From Aquirufa beregesia (lineage in GTDB: Bacteria; Bacteroidota; Bacteroidia; Cytophagales; Spirosomataceae), in the NCBI RefSeq assembly GCF_011090385.1, contig NZ_SEWW01000007.1, positions 62,001 to 126,000 of the forward strand: 64,000 bases of DNA. Reading direction: 5' to 3'. The position numbers and the translations under genes are program-made. The first letter of the stretch is position 1. Each line of letters starts with the position of its first letter. Under the pieces are notes generated by a model. It worked only from the letters and a program-made list of their open reading frames with translations. It had not been told where the DNA came from and ran no database searches. Shown piece by piece: positions 44,671-54,866 of this stretch.

Positions 44671-47172
44671 ATGAACGAGTCAACAGCATTGTCGTCTTCA
44701 GAGGAATCAACGGTTTTTGTGGATGCCTTAATCCCTATACCCATACCACGATATTTTACGTATCGAGTACCTCGGGTATGGTCAGATTTAGTGGATGCAG
44801 GGATACGAATTGTGGTACCATTTGGATCCTCCAAGGTTTTAACTGCAGTCATTGTTCAGGTTCATCATCAGCCACCTAAGCAATATCAAGCAAAATATAT
44901 TTTAGAAATATTAGATGATAGTCCTTTAGTTACGGCTTCTCAAATCAAATTATTTCATTGGGTAGCGGATTATTACATGTGCTATCCTGGAGAGGTTTTT
45001 CAGATTGCCTTACCTGCAGGACTGAAAATATCCAGTCAATCCAAAGTACAGATCAATCCTGCTTATTCAGTTGAAACAACCTTGAATGAAAAGGAACAAC
45101 TGATTTTTAATGCGATTCAAGAAAAGGGATCCATGTCATATGATGAAATAGCTCAATTGGCTGAATTGAAGAGCCCTTATCACTTGATTAAATCTTTAGT
45201 AGGCAAGCAAGCCATATTGATCTTTGATGAATTGAAAGATCGGTATACGCCTAAGGTGATGCGTAAAATTCGTTTGGCAGTACCATACGAAGAAAAGGAA
45301 AAATTAGTAGAGCTAATTCAGCAATTGGAATCCAAGCCTAAGCAATTGGCCATAATTTTACATTACCTTCAGTTTATTCCTGTTTTACGAAATGCCGAAA
45401 TCAATCAAAAGGGTCTTGAAAAATCTAGTTTTTCTCAAGCGGAGCTGTCTGAAAGTTCTTTGCAAACGTTGATTAAAAATCAGGTTTTTGAAAGTTTTGA
45501 GGTGGTTGTTTCTAGATTTGGACAAGATGCTGAAGATTTTATTCCAGCGGTATTTGATTTGAATCAAGCTCAGAACAAAGCTTATCAATCCATCTTGAAT
45601 CAGTTTCGGGAAAAAGATGTCGTTTTATTGCATGGCATCACAGGAAGTGGAAAAACAGAAATTTATATTAAACTGATTCAAGAAGCGTTGGCCAATGGTA
45701 GTCAAGTGCTTTATTTATTGCCTGAGATAGCCCTAACCACCCAAATTGTGCTGCGCCTCAAACGAATTTTTGGAGAGCAGGTAGGCATTTACCATTCTAA
45801 GTTTTCAGATAATGAGCGTGTAGAAGTTTGGAAATCTATCGTAGAAGGAAAATATCCATTCGTGGTGGGTGTACGTTCTTCTGTCTTTTTGCCTTTTTCC
45901 AATTTGGGTTTAGTGATTGTGGATGAGGAACATGAGTCTTCATTTAAACAAGTAGACCCGGCTCCCCGGTATCATGCTCGTGATGTAGCGATGGTCTTGG
46001 CCAGACAGCAGGGAGCCAAAGTCCTTTTAGGCTCAGCAACTCCTTCTATTGAGTCCTATTTTCAAGCCAAAGAGGGCAAATATGGTTTGGTAACGCTCAA
46101 GGAACGCTTTGGAGCTGCATCTTTGCCTCAAATAACCCTATTAGACACCAAGTATGCTCAAAAAATGAAGCAAATGAAAGGGGGCTTTTCGGTCGATTTG
46201 ATTGCTGCTTTGGAGGAAAATTTCAATCGTGGAAAGCAAAGTTTATTGTTTCAAAATAGGCGAGGCTATTCTCCTTATATTCAATGCCAGGATTGTGATT
46301 GGATTGCTACTTGTAATCAATGTGATGTCAGTTTGACTTTTCATGCCCGAGATCAAGAGTTGCGTTGCCATTATTGTGGATATCGGGAAGGTTTATTAAG
46401 GCGCTGCGCTGCCTGTGGAAGTACGCAATTGAAGACTATGGGCTATGGTACTGAAAAATTAGAAGAAGAATTACAGCTTCATATGCCAGATGCGCGTATT
46501 GGTCGGATGGATTTAGATACCACTCGTTCGAAAACGGCATTTACCAGTTTATTAGCAGAAATAACTTCTGGTAATATCGATGTTTTGGTTGGAACTCAAA
46601 TGGTGGCCAAAGGATTGGACTTTGAAGGATTATCCATGGTGGCCATTTTTGATGCTGATAAGGTGATTAACTTTCCAGATTTTAGAGCACATGAGCGAGC
46701 ATTTCAATTGATTTGTCAGGTGGCAGGTAGGGCAGGAAGAAGAGAAGAACAAGGACACGTATATATTCAGACCAATCAGCCAACACATCCCATCTTTGAT
46801 CATATTTTGCAAAACAATTTTGAAGCTATGTATGCGGAAGAAATCGTGGAAAGAGAAGGATACCATTATCCTCCCTTCAGTCGATTGATTAAATTGACAC
46901 TGAGAAATATGGAGGCGGCTCGGGTAGAACTGGCTGCGAGGCATTTGGGAGCAGCATTAAAAGAGAAATTTGGCCATGGTCGAGTACTAGGCCCTGAAAA
47001 ACCTTTGATTGAAAGAATTAGAAATCAATTTGCCATGGAGATATTGATTAAAATCGAGAAAGGTTTGGCATTATCGAAATTTAAAGAAGCCTTGAGAGAG
47101 GAAATAGATATTCAATCTTCCCATTCGGCTTGTAAGGGTGTTCAAATCATTATCGATGTCGATTGTTTATAA
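44671..47172 (+). CDS. priA: Primosomal protein N' (replication restart helicase PriA)
   Basis: An 833-residue 3'-5' DNA helicase that reloads the replisome at stalled forks. N-terminal 3'BD domain (residues about 15-110), then helicase motifs LLHGITGSGKTEIY (Walker A), VIVDEEHESSFKQ (DEEH), LGSATPSIESYFQAK, and zinc-binding cysteines CQDCDWIATCNQCD and CHYCGY...CAACGS, followed by GTEKLEEELQ, VGTQMVAKGLDF and QVAGRAGR. ATG 44671 is chosen because the earlier TTG start would overlap the GldD 3' region without conservation. Its stop abuts the convergent nitroreductase gene. Confidence 0.96.
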   Translation: MNESTALSSSEESTVFVDALIPIPIPRYFTYRVPRVWSDLVDAGIRIVVPFGSSKVLTAVIVQVHHQPPKQYQAKYILEILDDSPLVTASQIKLFHWVADYYMCYPGEVFQIALPAGLKISSQSKVQINPAYSVETTLNEKEQLIFNAIQEKGSMSYDEIAQLAELKSPYHLIKSLVGKQAILIFDELKDRYTPKVMRKIRLAVPYEEKEKLVELIQQLESKPKQLAIILHYLQFIPVLRNAEINQKGLEKSSFSQAELSESSLQTLIKNQVFESFEVVVSRFGQDAEDFIPAVFDLNQAQNKAYQSILNQFREKDVVLLHGITGSGKTEIYIKLIQEALANGSQVLYLLPEIALTTQIVLRLKRIFGEQVGIYHSKFSDNERVEVWKSIVEGKYPFVVGVRSSVFLPFSNLGLVIVDEEHESSFKQVDPAPRYHARDVAMVLARQQGAKVLLGSATPSIESYFQAKEGKYGLVTLKERFGAASLPQITLLDTKYAQKMKQMKGGFSVDLIAALEENFNRGKQSLLFQNRRGYSPYIQCQDCDWIATCNQCDVSLTFHARDQELRCHYCGYREGLLRRCAACGSTQLKTMGYGTEKLEEELQLHMPDARIGRMDLDTTRSKTAFTSLLAEITSGNIDVLVGTQMVAKGLDFEGLSMVAIFDADKVINFPDFRAHERAFQLICQVAGRAGRREEQGHVYIQTNQPTHPIFDHILQNNFEAMYAEEIVEREGYHYPPFSRLIKLTLRNMEAARVELAARHLGAALKEKFGHGRVLGPEKPLIERIRNQFAMEILIKIEKGLALSKFKEALREEIDIQSSHSACKGVQIIIDVDCL

Positions 47173-47904
47173 TCAACGTTTGAAAACCACCTCATCTAGC
47201 GGTAAACGATTTCTTTTGCCATAAATTCCTTCTTCGGTTCCTTTGCCAACCGCCACGATCATGTTGATTTCGGCTTCATTGGGAAGATCTAAGGCCCTTT
47301 TAACTAAATTGGCATCAAATCCCTCCATAGGGCAGGTATCAAACCCTTCAGCGGCAATAGAAAGCATAAATGTTTGTGCAGCTAGGGCACATGATTTATG
47401 TACCATAACTCGCTGATCTGCCAATCCAGCAAATCGCATGAAAGGATTATTAAATCCTTTGACAAAAGTAATACCCCTTCTAATTAAGGTACTTAATCCC
47501 AGGATATCCGTTCGATACAATATGGGCATTAAAATGCCATAATAATCCAAGGCTCTTTTTTCAGACTTGCTAGGTTCACCTGTCATAGACGCTTTAATCT
47601 TGTCTATGTTCCATTGAGCATGTTTTTTCCAATGATCTTGCCTAGTAACGAATACGACTAAATGAGCAGCAGTTCGTGCGGCAGATTGACCTAAACAGAG
47701 TTTTTTATATTGAGCTTTTTCTTCTGGACTGCTAATCCAATAAAATTCCCAAAGTTGCATGTTGCTACTATTGGGGGAAAGAATGGCACGTTCTAGACTT
47801 TTTTGAATGACTTCATCAGGGACTTGAATAGCTGTATCAAATCGCCTGTTTGATCTTCTTTTTAGTACTATTTCGTCAAATGCTTGTGATAGATTCATCG
47901 ACAT
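47173..47904 (-). CDS. Nitroreductase family protein
   Basis: About 243 residues of the FMN-dependent nitroreductase fold: VLKRRSNRRFDTAIQVPDEV, ILSPNSSNMQLWEFYWIS (FMN phosphate site), SCALAAQTFMLSIAAEGFDT CPMEGFD, and EINMIVAVGKGTEEG near the C-terminus. An unusual mid-region (KSEKRALDYYGILMPILYRT) is present; substrate unknown. Start could be 47904 (MSMNLSQAF) or 47898 (MNLSQAF). Its stop touches that of priA. Confidence 0.88.
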   Translation of the reverse strand: MSMNLSQAFDEIVLKRRSNRRFDTAIQVPDEVIQKSLERAILSPNSSNMQLWEFYWISSPEEKAQYKKLCLGQSAARTAAHLVVFVTRQDHWKKHAQWNIDKIKASMTGEPSKSEKRALDYYGILMPILYRTDILGLSTLIRRGITFVKGFNNPFMRFAGLADQRVMVHKSCALAAQTFMLSIAAEGFDTCPMEGFDANLVKRALDLPNEAEINMIVAVGKGTEEGIYGKRNRLPLDEVVFKR

Positions 47905-47939
47905 ATATTTCGATATAAATATACACAATTACGTGATGA

Positions 47940-48866
47940 TTAGGGGTTTTTGTCTTCTAGCTCATAGCGAACATAGGCAAATTTAGAGCCATCTGGTGAC
48001 CAGGATGGGACATTGATACTACCTTGTCCTCCATAAAATTCTTCTGTTAAATCTTGAATTTTTTTAGATTTCAAATTCAATAATCGAAGTTTTACTTGAT
48101 GCCCAAAGGGGTGACCTTGTTTTTGATCTTCTGTATAACTGATCACAACTGCTTCTTTACCATTGGGTCTAATATGGGCAAACCAGGTTGAGTAGGCATC
48201 AAAGGTCATTTGTTCAGGATTACTTCCATCATGATGCATACGCCAAATTTGCATTTTCCCAGAGCGGAATGAGTTAAAATAGATGTATTTTCCATCAGGA
48301 CTATATTCTGGGCCATCATCCAGTCCTTCTTCTGTAGTGAGTCTAATTTCTGCTCCGCCTTGGGTATCCATGGCATAGATATCGTAGTTTTTGTTTCTTT
48401 CTGCACAGTAGACCATGGTTTTGCCATCAGGAGATATTCCATGCCAATAGGAGGGGCCTTGGTTGGTAAGTCGAATGGGTTGTCCACCTTGACTAGCTAC
48501 TTTAAAAATGAGAGAACCACTGATTCCTGAACTTGGGTCAGAACTAGAAATGTACAGTGTTTTTCCATCAAAGCTATATCCGTGATCATTATTGCATTTC
48601 TGAATACTACCTGTGGGAATTTGACCTAATTTAGTGCCGCTTGGACTGATTTTTTCTAATAAGCCCAAACTATTGATGAGCAAATGTGAGCCATCGACGG
48701 ACCAATTGGGTGCTTCAAAATGGCGATGCTCTTTGAGGATTTCGGTACTTTTTTTTGTTTTTACATCAAAGATGTGCAGAGAACTAATGACACTTTTGCC
48801 GGAAGGAACTTGTGAAAAACAAGTCCAGCTAATACATAGTAAAGCGAAGATAAATGGATATTTCAT
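47940..48866 (-). CDS. Secreted TolB/PD40 beta-propeller protein
   Basis: 308 residues with signal MKYPFIFALLCISWTCFSQ. It contains a series of WD40-like PD40 repeats, visible as S(P/V)DG motifs: NWSVDGSHLLI, GYSFDGKTLYIS, GISPDGKTMVYC, EYSPDGKYIYFN and SWSPDGSKFAYV, forming a six-bladed-type propeller; HHDGSNPEQMTFD is typical of TolB-like proteins. Some members are oligogalacturonate lyases, others bind sugars. It follows the SusC/SusD pair on the same strand but a terminator lies between, so partnership is suggested, not shown. ATG 48866 starts the signal peptide. Confidence 0.8.
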   Translation of the reverse strand: MKYPFIFALLCISWTCFSQVPSGKSVISSLHIFDVKTKKSTEILKEHRHFEAPNWSVDGSHLLINSLGLLEKISPSGTKLGQIPTGSIQKCNNDHGYSFDGKTLYISSSDPSSGISGSLIFKVASQGGQPIRLTNQGPSYWHGISPDGKTMVYCAERNKNYDIYAMDTQGGAEIRLTTEEGLDDGPEYSPDGKYIYFNSFRSGKMQIWRMHHDGSNPEQMTFDAYSTWFAHIRPNGKEAVVISYTEDQKQGHPFGHQVKLRLLNLKSKKIQDLTEEFYGGQGSINVPSWSPDGSKFAYVRYELEDKNP

Positions 48867-48897
48867 AGTAGTAATATTTGATGTGAAAATGTACAAA

Positions 48898-48929
48898 AAA
48901 AAAGTCAGGACTTCTGTCCTGACTTTTTT
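48898..48929 (-). terminator. Intrinsic terminator between susD and the PD40 gene
   Basis: AAAAAAGTCAGGAC, loop TTCT, then the exact complement GTCCTGACTTTTTT. 14-bp arms and T run in both orientations; it lies 20 nt downstream of the SusD stop on the minus strand. Confidence 0.85.
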
Positions 48930-48949
48930 AAATAACATGAAATAAACGA

Positions 48950-50725
48950 CTAGTAGTTGTTTTGTTTCAATGTTGGTTTTCCGTCTTTCTGAGAGTTTAA
49001 TATCTCATCATTTGGTAGAGGGAAATACTCATTTTTACCAGTAGTGAATGTTTTTCCAGCTAAGTAACCTCTCTTGGTGTAGGTTCTTCCTGCCATATCA
49101 GTACCATTTTTAGCTTCTTCAGCCATGTATTTGTTTAAGTAAGGAGCAGCAATTCCCCAACGAACTAAGTCGAAGAAACGGTGACCTTCCATAGCAAATT
49201 CTAAACGGCTTTCCATACGAACTGCATTCAATGCATAATCTTTTCCTTTAGCTTCGAATGTGCCAGTAGGATAAGGATTAACAATATAAGTAACAGTTGG
49301 ATCTTGTACAGAACCATTCTTAACACGATTACGGATAATGTTTACATAAGTTTCAGCACCACTTAAGTTGCCTAATTCTGCTTCACACTCAGCTAACCAT
49401 AAGATCACCGAAGATAATTTTAATAAACGGTAGTTGTTATTAACTGCACGTTTAGAAGTAGAGTGAGTTGAGCTACCTTCATCAGCTAAGTAGTACATCC
49501 ATTTTTTACCTGTATAAGGACCAGAATAGTTTTGGTCACGAATCCAAGGGAAACCTGGCATTGGACCCCAATCCAAGAATTGAACGCCACGACGACCTAC
49601 TGTCCAGTCTAAACGAGGGTCAACTGGAATAGATTTATTCAAGTTGAATTCAACTGTTGCTGAACGAATACCTTGATCGTTTGGAAGGTCAACTTGGTTG
49701 TAAGTATCTGCTGTTCCATCCGCTTTATCTCCAATTAATGGTAGACCATCAGAAGAAGTTTTGAATGCATTTACCAAGTTTTGAGATGGTAAATAGAATC
49801 CGCAACATCCACGACCTGGAGCATTGGCAGCATATGGCCAGTTCAAGTTATCACCAGCATTACCGTTGTTACCAGTTGAACCATCATTGATTGAGAATTC
49901 AACTTCGAAAATTGACTCGACGTTATTGTTAGTCGTATTTCTGTAGTTATCGTGGTAGTTAGTTACTAACTTCTTACCAGAGTTTTTGTACACATCTTCT
50001 AACAATGTTTTAGCAGCAGCCCATTTCTTTTGGAAAATGTAAACTTTAGCTAAATAGGTCATTGCAGCCCATTTTGAAGCACGACCTTTTTGAGCTTGAA
50101 CAGCTGGAAGGTTTTCCATTGCAAATTTGAAATCTGCCTCAATATTTGGCCAAATGTCTTTATCATTTGGAATTTTAGTTGAGTTTGGATCATCACGCTT
50201 GTAAATAGTTTCATCGATGTATGGAATCATGTTCCACATCTTTTTACCTTCAAAATGATAGTGACCACGTAAGAAACGAGCTTCAGCTACTACTTGAGTT
50301 CTTTCAGCATCAGTCATGTCTTTTACGTCAGTACTTTTTGCTAAAAGGATAGCCTCGTTGGCACGAGCTACACCATCATACGTGTGTTGCCATTTTCCTA
50401 AGAAATAGGTGTTGTCAGACAACCAGTTGAATTGCTCGATAAAACTTTGTTCTGGTTGGTCACCAGCATCCGTTCCTTTAACAGCATCACCTGAAGTGAT
50501 ACCACCAAATACGTAATTGGAAATAGTTGATTGACGACCCGTATTACCAGCACCAACGCCGTCTAATAATGAGTATGCTCCAATCAATAATGCATTCACT
50601 CCATTCTTGTTGCTCAAGGAGGTTAATGAAGCCGCTCCTTGTGGCTGAATGTCGAAGAAACTATCCGAGCAAGAAGTGCTCAGTCCGACGGTCGCTACTA
50701 ACGCGAATATGATTAACTTTTTCAT
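48950..50725 (-). CDS. SusD/RagB family outer membrane lipoprotein (second pair)
   Basis: A 591-residue lipoprotein, lipobox in LIIFALVATVGLSTSC (Cys19). SusD features: VAEARFLRGHYHFEGKKMW (TPR helices), ASKWAAMTYLAKVYIFQKKW and the C-terminal MESRLEFAMEGHRFFDLVRW and YFPLPNDEI. It is larger than the first SusD and closer in style to the RagB/NanU group, so the ligand probably differs. It lies 33 nt downstream of its SusC partner. ATG 50725 is used because the seven residues before it disrupt the lipoprotein signal. Confidence 0.94.
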   Translation of the reverse strand: MKKLIIFALVATVGLSTSCSDSFFDIQPQGAASLTSLSNKNGVNALLIGAYSLLDGVGAGNTGRQSTISNYVFGGITSGDAVKGTDAGDQPEQSFIEQFNWLSDNTYFLGKWQHTYDGVARANEAILLAKSTDVKDMTDAERTQVVAEARFLRGHYHFEGKKMWNMIPYIDETIYKRDDPNSTKIPNDKDIWPNIEADFKFAMENLPAVQAQKGRASKWAAMTYLAKVYIFQKKWAAAKTLLEDVYKNSGKKLVTNYHDNYRNTTNNNVESIFEVEFSINDGSTGNNGNAGDNLNWPYAANAPGRGCCGFYLPSQNLVNAFKTSSDGLPLIGDKADGTADTYNQVDLPNDQGIRSATVEFNLNKSIPVDPRLDWTVGRRGVQFLDWGPMPGFPWIRDQNYSGPYTGKKWMYYLADEGSSTHSTSKRAVNNNYRLLKLSSVILWLAECEAELGNLSGAETYVNIIRNRVKNGSVQDPTVTYIVNPYPTGTFEAKGKDYALNAVRMESRLEFAMEGHRFFDLVRWGIAAPYLNKYMAEEAKNGTDMAGRTYTKRGYLAGKTFTTGKNEYFPLPNDEILNSQKDGKPTLKQNNY

Positions 50726-50758
50726 TTTTTTATGATTTATTTTCAAATGATATCTAGA

Positions 50759-53700
50759 TTAAAATCCTACTCTTAAACCAACATTGTATGATTTAGCCAC
50801 AGGGAATGAACCTTCATCAATACCCATGTGGATATCTTGATTGTCATTACCTGAAGTTCTCAAGTTGATATCTGGATCTAGGCCTTTGTATTTACTAAAT
50901 GTGAACAAGTTTTGACCTTGAACATACACTTGTAAAGAGCTTAATTTTAACTTCTTAGTAATGCTAGATGGTACCGTGTAAGTCAATTGGATGTTCTTGA
51001 TACGAGTATATGATCCATCTTCAACGAAGTAAGTAGAAATCTGCTGACTGAATGTGTCATTTGAGTTCAAACGTGGCAATTGAGCTACGTCACCTTGTTT
51101 CTTCCAAGAGTTGTATAACATATCCTTAGAACGGTTTCCTTGGAATGTGTTAAAGTCTGTCCAGTATTTCAAGTAGTTGAAAATTTCATTTCCTTGAACA
51201 CCTTGAGCAAATACAGTTAAGTCAAAGTTTTTGTAACCTACGTTTAAGTTTAAACCGTAAGTAAAGTCAGGGTGAGGGTTACCGATGATCGTTTTGTCAT
51301 CTGCCGTAATCTTACCATCACCATTCACGTCTCTGAATTTGAATACACCTGCACGAGTATAACCAGCGATTTGAGTCGCAGAAGCTGCTTCTGCATCATC
51401 TTTGATTACACCATCCACGATATAACCGTAGAATGATGCGATTGGTAATCCAGCTTTAGTAACTGAAATTGAAGGAAGACGAGTTGAGAATCCAAAGATT
51501 GTAGCCTTAGGATCATCGTTCAACTTCACTACGTTGTTTTTGTATTGGCTATACTGACCTGAAATCGAGTATCTAACGTCACCAATTTGGTTACGGTAAG
51601 TTAAGTTGATATCAATACCTGTATTGTTTACTTCTCCAATGTTTACGTAAGGAATAGATGCCGTTCCAGCTGTTTTTGGAATAGGTACCTGAGTTAACAT
51701 GTCTGATGTAGTACGAGTGTACCAGTCAAATGCGATATCCAATTTGTTGTTGAACAAACTACCATCGAAACCAATGTTGGTAGATGTGTTAGTTTCCCAA
51801 CGTCCAAATGAGTTACCAAACTGAGCAATATCAAAACCTGCAGCAATGGAGTTACCAGAACCAGAGATATCATATGCGTTGTTGTTTGGATCTGGAGTAA
51901 ACAATGTATAAGCATTGTATACGTTTGGAATCAACTGGTTACCAGTTTTACCCCAACCAGCACGTACTTTCAAGTCGTTGATGAAAGTCAAATCTTTCAT
52001 GAAAGCCAATTCTGTCAAACGAGCACCCACAGAGAATGCAGGGAACGTACCATAACGGTAAGCAGAAGAGAAACGAGATGAACCATCACGACGTAAAGTA
52101 AAGTCAGCCAATAAGAAATCCTTATATGAGTAGTTTACTTTTCCGAATTGAGAGAACAAAGCTGTTTGAGTCGCACCTGATCCAGCATTGGATAAACCAG
52201 CAGCAGAACCATTGTTCAAGTAACGGTAAGATAAATCATCGAAAGCAAAGTTTGAACGAGCAGCATTGAAACCAAATGAATAGGTAGAAACTGCTTCAGT
52301 ACCTACTAATACGTTGAACGTATGATCGCCAATCGTTTTAGCATAATTCAAGGTGTTATACCAAGTTACAGCACGATCGTATGAGTTAGAAACAGTTAAA
52401 CTGTTGGATGATCTTGGCTCAGCAGCTTCGATATCACGGTTGAAATAAGCCGACTGGTTGTAGTTATTGTATTCAAAACCTAAACTAGTACGAGCTTTCA
52501 AATCTTTGATGATTTCATATTCTAAGAATACGTTACCAAAAATATGGCTACCTTTTGTAGGGTTATCTTTCTCTCTCCACTGACGAGCAAATGGGTTAGG
52601 AGCATTACCTAAGTTAGATCCACGAGAACCAGCAAATCCATTTAAGTCAGATGAGTTAGTACCACCTAAACCTACTGGACCACCCGTGATATCATATACT
52701 GGGATGATTGGTTGGATACGAATCGCAAACATAATTGGGTTGGATTCGTTGTTGTTACCTGAAGGCACACCTACTTTTTCATCATAAGATACAGTAAAGT
52801 TCTCACCGAAAGTCAAGCCTCCTTTTTTGAACTCGGTGTTAGCACGAACAGAGTAACGTTGGTAGCTAGTATATTTCAAAATACCATCTTGGCTGAAGTA
52901 AGAACCTGAGATCGCATATTTACCATTTTTTGATCCACCTGTAGCTCCAATTTGGTAATTAGAGATTTTAGCTGGTCCAAAAATAACATGTTGCCAATCA
53001 GTACCTTCTTTATTTGCTTTAGTAATGTTCCAAGCCGTTTTACCTAAGTTTGGATCATTGATATCATTGGTATACGTATAGTTAGCTGGTAATGTACCAT
53101 ATACGTTAGGATATATATAATCAGCGATAGTTTGAGTACCATCAGCACCGAAACGGTATTGAGCCGAAGGAGAAGTTCCAGCAGCCTTACCTGCACCGAT
53201 TTCAGACTGATAGTAATACTGACCTAATTCTTTTGTGTTCAATAAGTCCAACGTTTTACCAACATCTTGTGTACCTGTGTACATATCAAAGTTGATTTTT
53301 GGCTCACCTTCACCACCACGCTTTGTTGTGATGATCACAACACCATTCGCAGCACGTGCACCATAGATAGAAGCCGCAGAAGCATCTTTCAATACTTGCA
53401 TTGACTCAATATCACTTGGGTTGATTTGGTTCAAAGTACCTTGAGTGGGAACGCCGTCAATTACATACAGTGGACTGTTGTTGTTAATCGAACCAAAACC
53501 ACGTACACGAACCATGGTACCACCACCAGGAGAGTTGTCATTACCCACTGTCACACCCGCCGCACGGCCTTGTAACATTTGAGTAACTGAAGCGGAAGGA
53601 ACAGCGGTTAATTCTTTCGAACTAACAACGGCTACCGCACCAGTGATGTCTTTTTTACGTTGTGAGGCATAACCTGTTACAACGATTTCGCTTAATTGGC

Positions 53701-54013
53701 TTACATCTTCATCTAATGAGATACTGATGGATGATCTGTTTCCTACTGGAACAGTTTTAGCCACATAACCTACTGAACTAACTGTCAATTCAGCATTGGC
53801 TGTTTTTACTGTGATGGAGAATGCTCCATTACCATCGGTTGTTGTTCCGGTGGTAGTACCTTTAACTAAGACGGATACTCCTGGAATACCGTCGCCTTTA
53901 GCGTCTTGTACAGTACCAGATACTTTTCGGTCCTGACCCCAAGCTACCCATGAAACGGATAACATTAAAGCCATTAAGAAGACCACTCTGCTTACGTAGA
54001 AATTTGTTTTCAT
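50759..54013 (-). CDS. SusC/RagA family TonB-linked outer membrane transporter (second pair)
   Basis: A 1084-residue TonB-dependent transporter. Signal peptide to SWVAWGQ (27), CarboxypepD_reg-like domain (about 29-100: GDGIPGVSVLVKGTTTGTT), SusC signature LSEIVVTGYASQRKKDITGA (about 107-126), plug (LYVIDGVPTQG, VLKDASAASIYGARAANGVV) and barrel to the C-terminal YNVGLRVGF. It has no STN domain, so it is not expected to signal through a FecR. It is transcribed with the SusD downstream. Compared with the first SusC it is GC-richer and looks like a core, highly expressed copy. Substrate not inferable. Confidence 0.95.
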   Translation of the reverse strand: MKTNFYVSRVVFLMALMLSVSWVAWGQDRKVSGTVQDAKGDGIPGVSVLVKGTTTGTTTDGNGAFSITVKTANAELTVSSVGYVAKTVPVGNRSSISISLDEDVSQLSEIVVTGYASQRKKDITGAVAVVSSKELTAVPSASVTQMLQGRAAGVTVGNDNSPGGGTMVRVRGFGSINNNSPLYVIDGVPTQGTLNQINPSDIESMQVLKDASAASIYGARAANGVVIITTKRGGEGEPKINFDMYTGTQDVGKTLDLLNTKELGQYYYQSEIGAGKAAGTSPSAQYRFGADGTQTIADYIYPNVYGTLPANYTYTNDINDPNLGKTAWNITKANKEGTDWQHVIFGPAKISNYQIGATGGSKNGKYAISGSYFSQDGILKYTSYQRYSVRANTEFKKGGLTFGENFTVSYDEKVGVPSGNNNESNPIMFAIRIQPIIPVYDITGGPVGLGGTNSSDLNGFAGSRGSNLGNAPNPFARQWREKDNPTKGSHIFGNVFLEYEIIKDLKARTSLGFEYNNYNQSAYFNRDIEAAEPRSSNSLTVSNSYDRAVTWYNTLNYAKTIGDHTFNVLVGTEAVSTYSFGFNAARSNFAFDDLSYRYLNNGSAAGLSNAGSGATQTALFSQFGKVNYSYKDFLLADFTLRRDGSSRFSSAYRYGTFPAFSVGARLTELAFMKDLTFINDLKVRAGWGKTGNQLIPNVYNAYTLFTPDPNNNAYDISGSGNSIAAGFDIAQFGNSFGRWETNTSTNIGFDGSLFNNKLDIAFDWYTRTTSDMLTQVPIPKTAGTASIPYVNIGEVNNTGIDINLTYRNQIGDVRYSISGQYSQYKNNVVKLNDDPKATIFGFSTRLPSISVTKAGLPIASFYGYIVDGVIKDDAEAASATQIAGYTRAGVFKFRDVNGDGKITADDKTIIGNPHPDFTYGLNLNVGYKNFDLTVFAQGVQGNEIFNYLKYWTDFNTFQGNRSKDMLYNSWKKQGDVAQLPRLNSNDTFSQQISTYFVEDGSYTRIKNIQLTYTVPSSITKKLKLSSLQVYVQGQNLFTFSKYKGLDPDINLRTSGNDNQDIHMGIDEGSFPVAKSYNVGLRVGF

Positions 54014-54277
54014 TTAGTAAAAGATTTGAGTGAAAATTTGATTTTGTCGATAAAAAATAGCCTTTTATCCACTTAATCGCCTGCAAGTTAGGCCATACAA
54101 ATTAAAGATTAGCACATATAGCTAAAAAATTTTCACTTATTTGATATACCTTTCTTGAACTCAGTAACTTATATAAGAAAGGTATATTTTAGATAAAGGT
54201 GGTTTTATCCTTTGGCATTGATTACCTTTGTCCTTCAATTTTTATTCTTGTTTAACAGTCAACCATTTACATTTTTT
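54014..54277. other. Divergent intergenic region susC-adk
   Basis: 264 nt. TACCTTTG at 54223-54230 is a good -7 box for adk. On the minus strand TTAATTTG near 54098-54105 is a one-mismatch -7 box for susC. An imperfect pair of AGGTATAT-like sequences (ATATACCTTTCTTG at 54144-54157 and AAGAAAGGTATAT at 54174-54186) forms an inverted repeat of about 12 bp; it is not followed by a T tract and might be an operator. Confidence 0.5.
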
Positions 54278-54847
54278 ATGTTAAATCTTGTACTATTTGG
54301 GCCTCCAGGGGCTGGAAAAGGAACTCAGTCAGCCAAATTGATTGAAAAATATGGTTTAATTCATTTATCCACAGGAGATTTATTACGGGCTGAAATTACC
54401 GCTGGTACTGATTTAGGTCTTGAAGCAAAAAAATTAATGGATCAAGGAATTCTCGTTCCAGATTCTGTGGTGATCGGAATGATTGAGAATAAATTGAATG
54501 AAAATAAAGGGGCTGCCGGATTTATTTTCGATGGTTTCCCTAGAACGGTAGCTCAAGCTGAAGCTTTGGATACTTTATTAGAAGGTCATCAATTATCCAT
54601 CAAGCACATGATTTCCTTGGAAGTAAACCAAGAGGAATTGACGCAACGTTTATTAGAACGCGGAAAGACTTCGGGAAGACCCGATGATCAAAACGAAGAT
54701 CTAATTCGTAAAAGAGTACAAGAATATGGAGAAAAGACGGCTCCAGTTGCCGGATACTACGCTTCCCAAGGAAAATTCCAAGGAATTGATGGTATAGGTG
54801 AAATAGAAGAAATATTTGGACAAATTGTCCGCATCATTGAAGGTTAA
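54278..54847 (+). CDS. adk: Adenylate kinase
   Basis: A 189-residue kinase interconverting AMP/ATP and ADP. P-loop [18 protein letters not shown]-binding [12 protein letters not shown], the [11 protein letters not shown] motif and [20 protein letters not shown] (a short form without the zinc LID insertion), ending [13 protein letters not shown] 54278 begins [11 protein letters not shown]; a longer upstream frame overlaps the promoter. It is 19 nt before obgE, likely cotranscribed. Confidence 0.96.
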   Translation: MLNLVLFGPPGAGKGTQSAKLIEKYGLIHLSTGDLLRAEITAGTDLGLEAKKLMDQGILVPDSVVIGMIENKLNENKGAAGFIFDGFPRTVAQAEALDTLLEGHQLSIKHMISLEVNQEELTQRLLERGKTSGRPDDQNEDLIRKRVQEYGEKTAPVAGYYASQGKFQGIDGIGEIEEIFGQIVRIIEG

Positions 54848-54866
54848 TAACCTTGTATCATACCTT

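Noticed and set aside
48788-48805. Short match to the tRNA-Arg 3' region (CCGGAAGGAA) as a possible attachment repeat.
   Set aside because: Only 10 nt, within a coding gene far from the island, and expected by chance.
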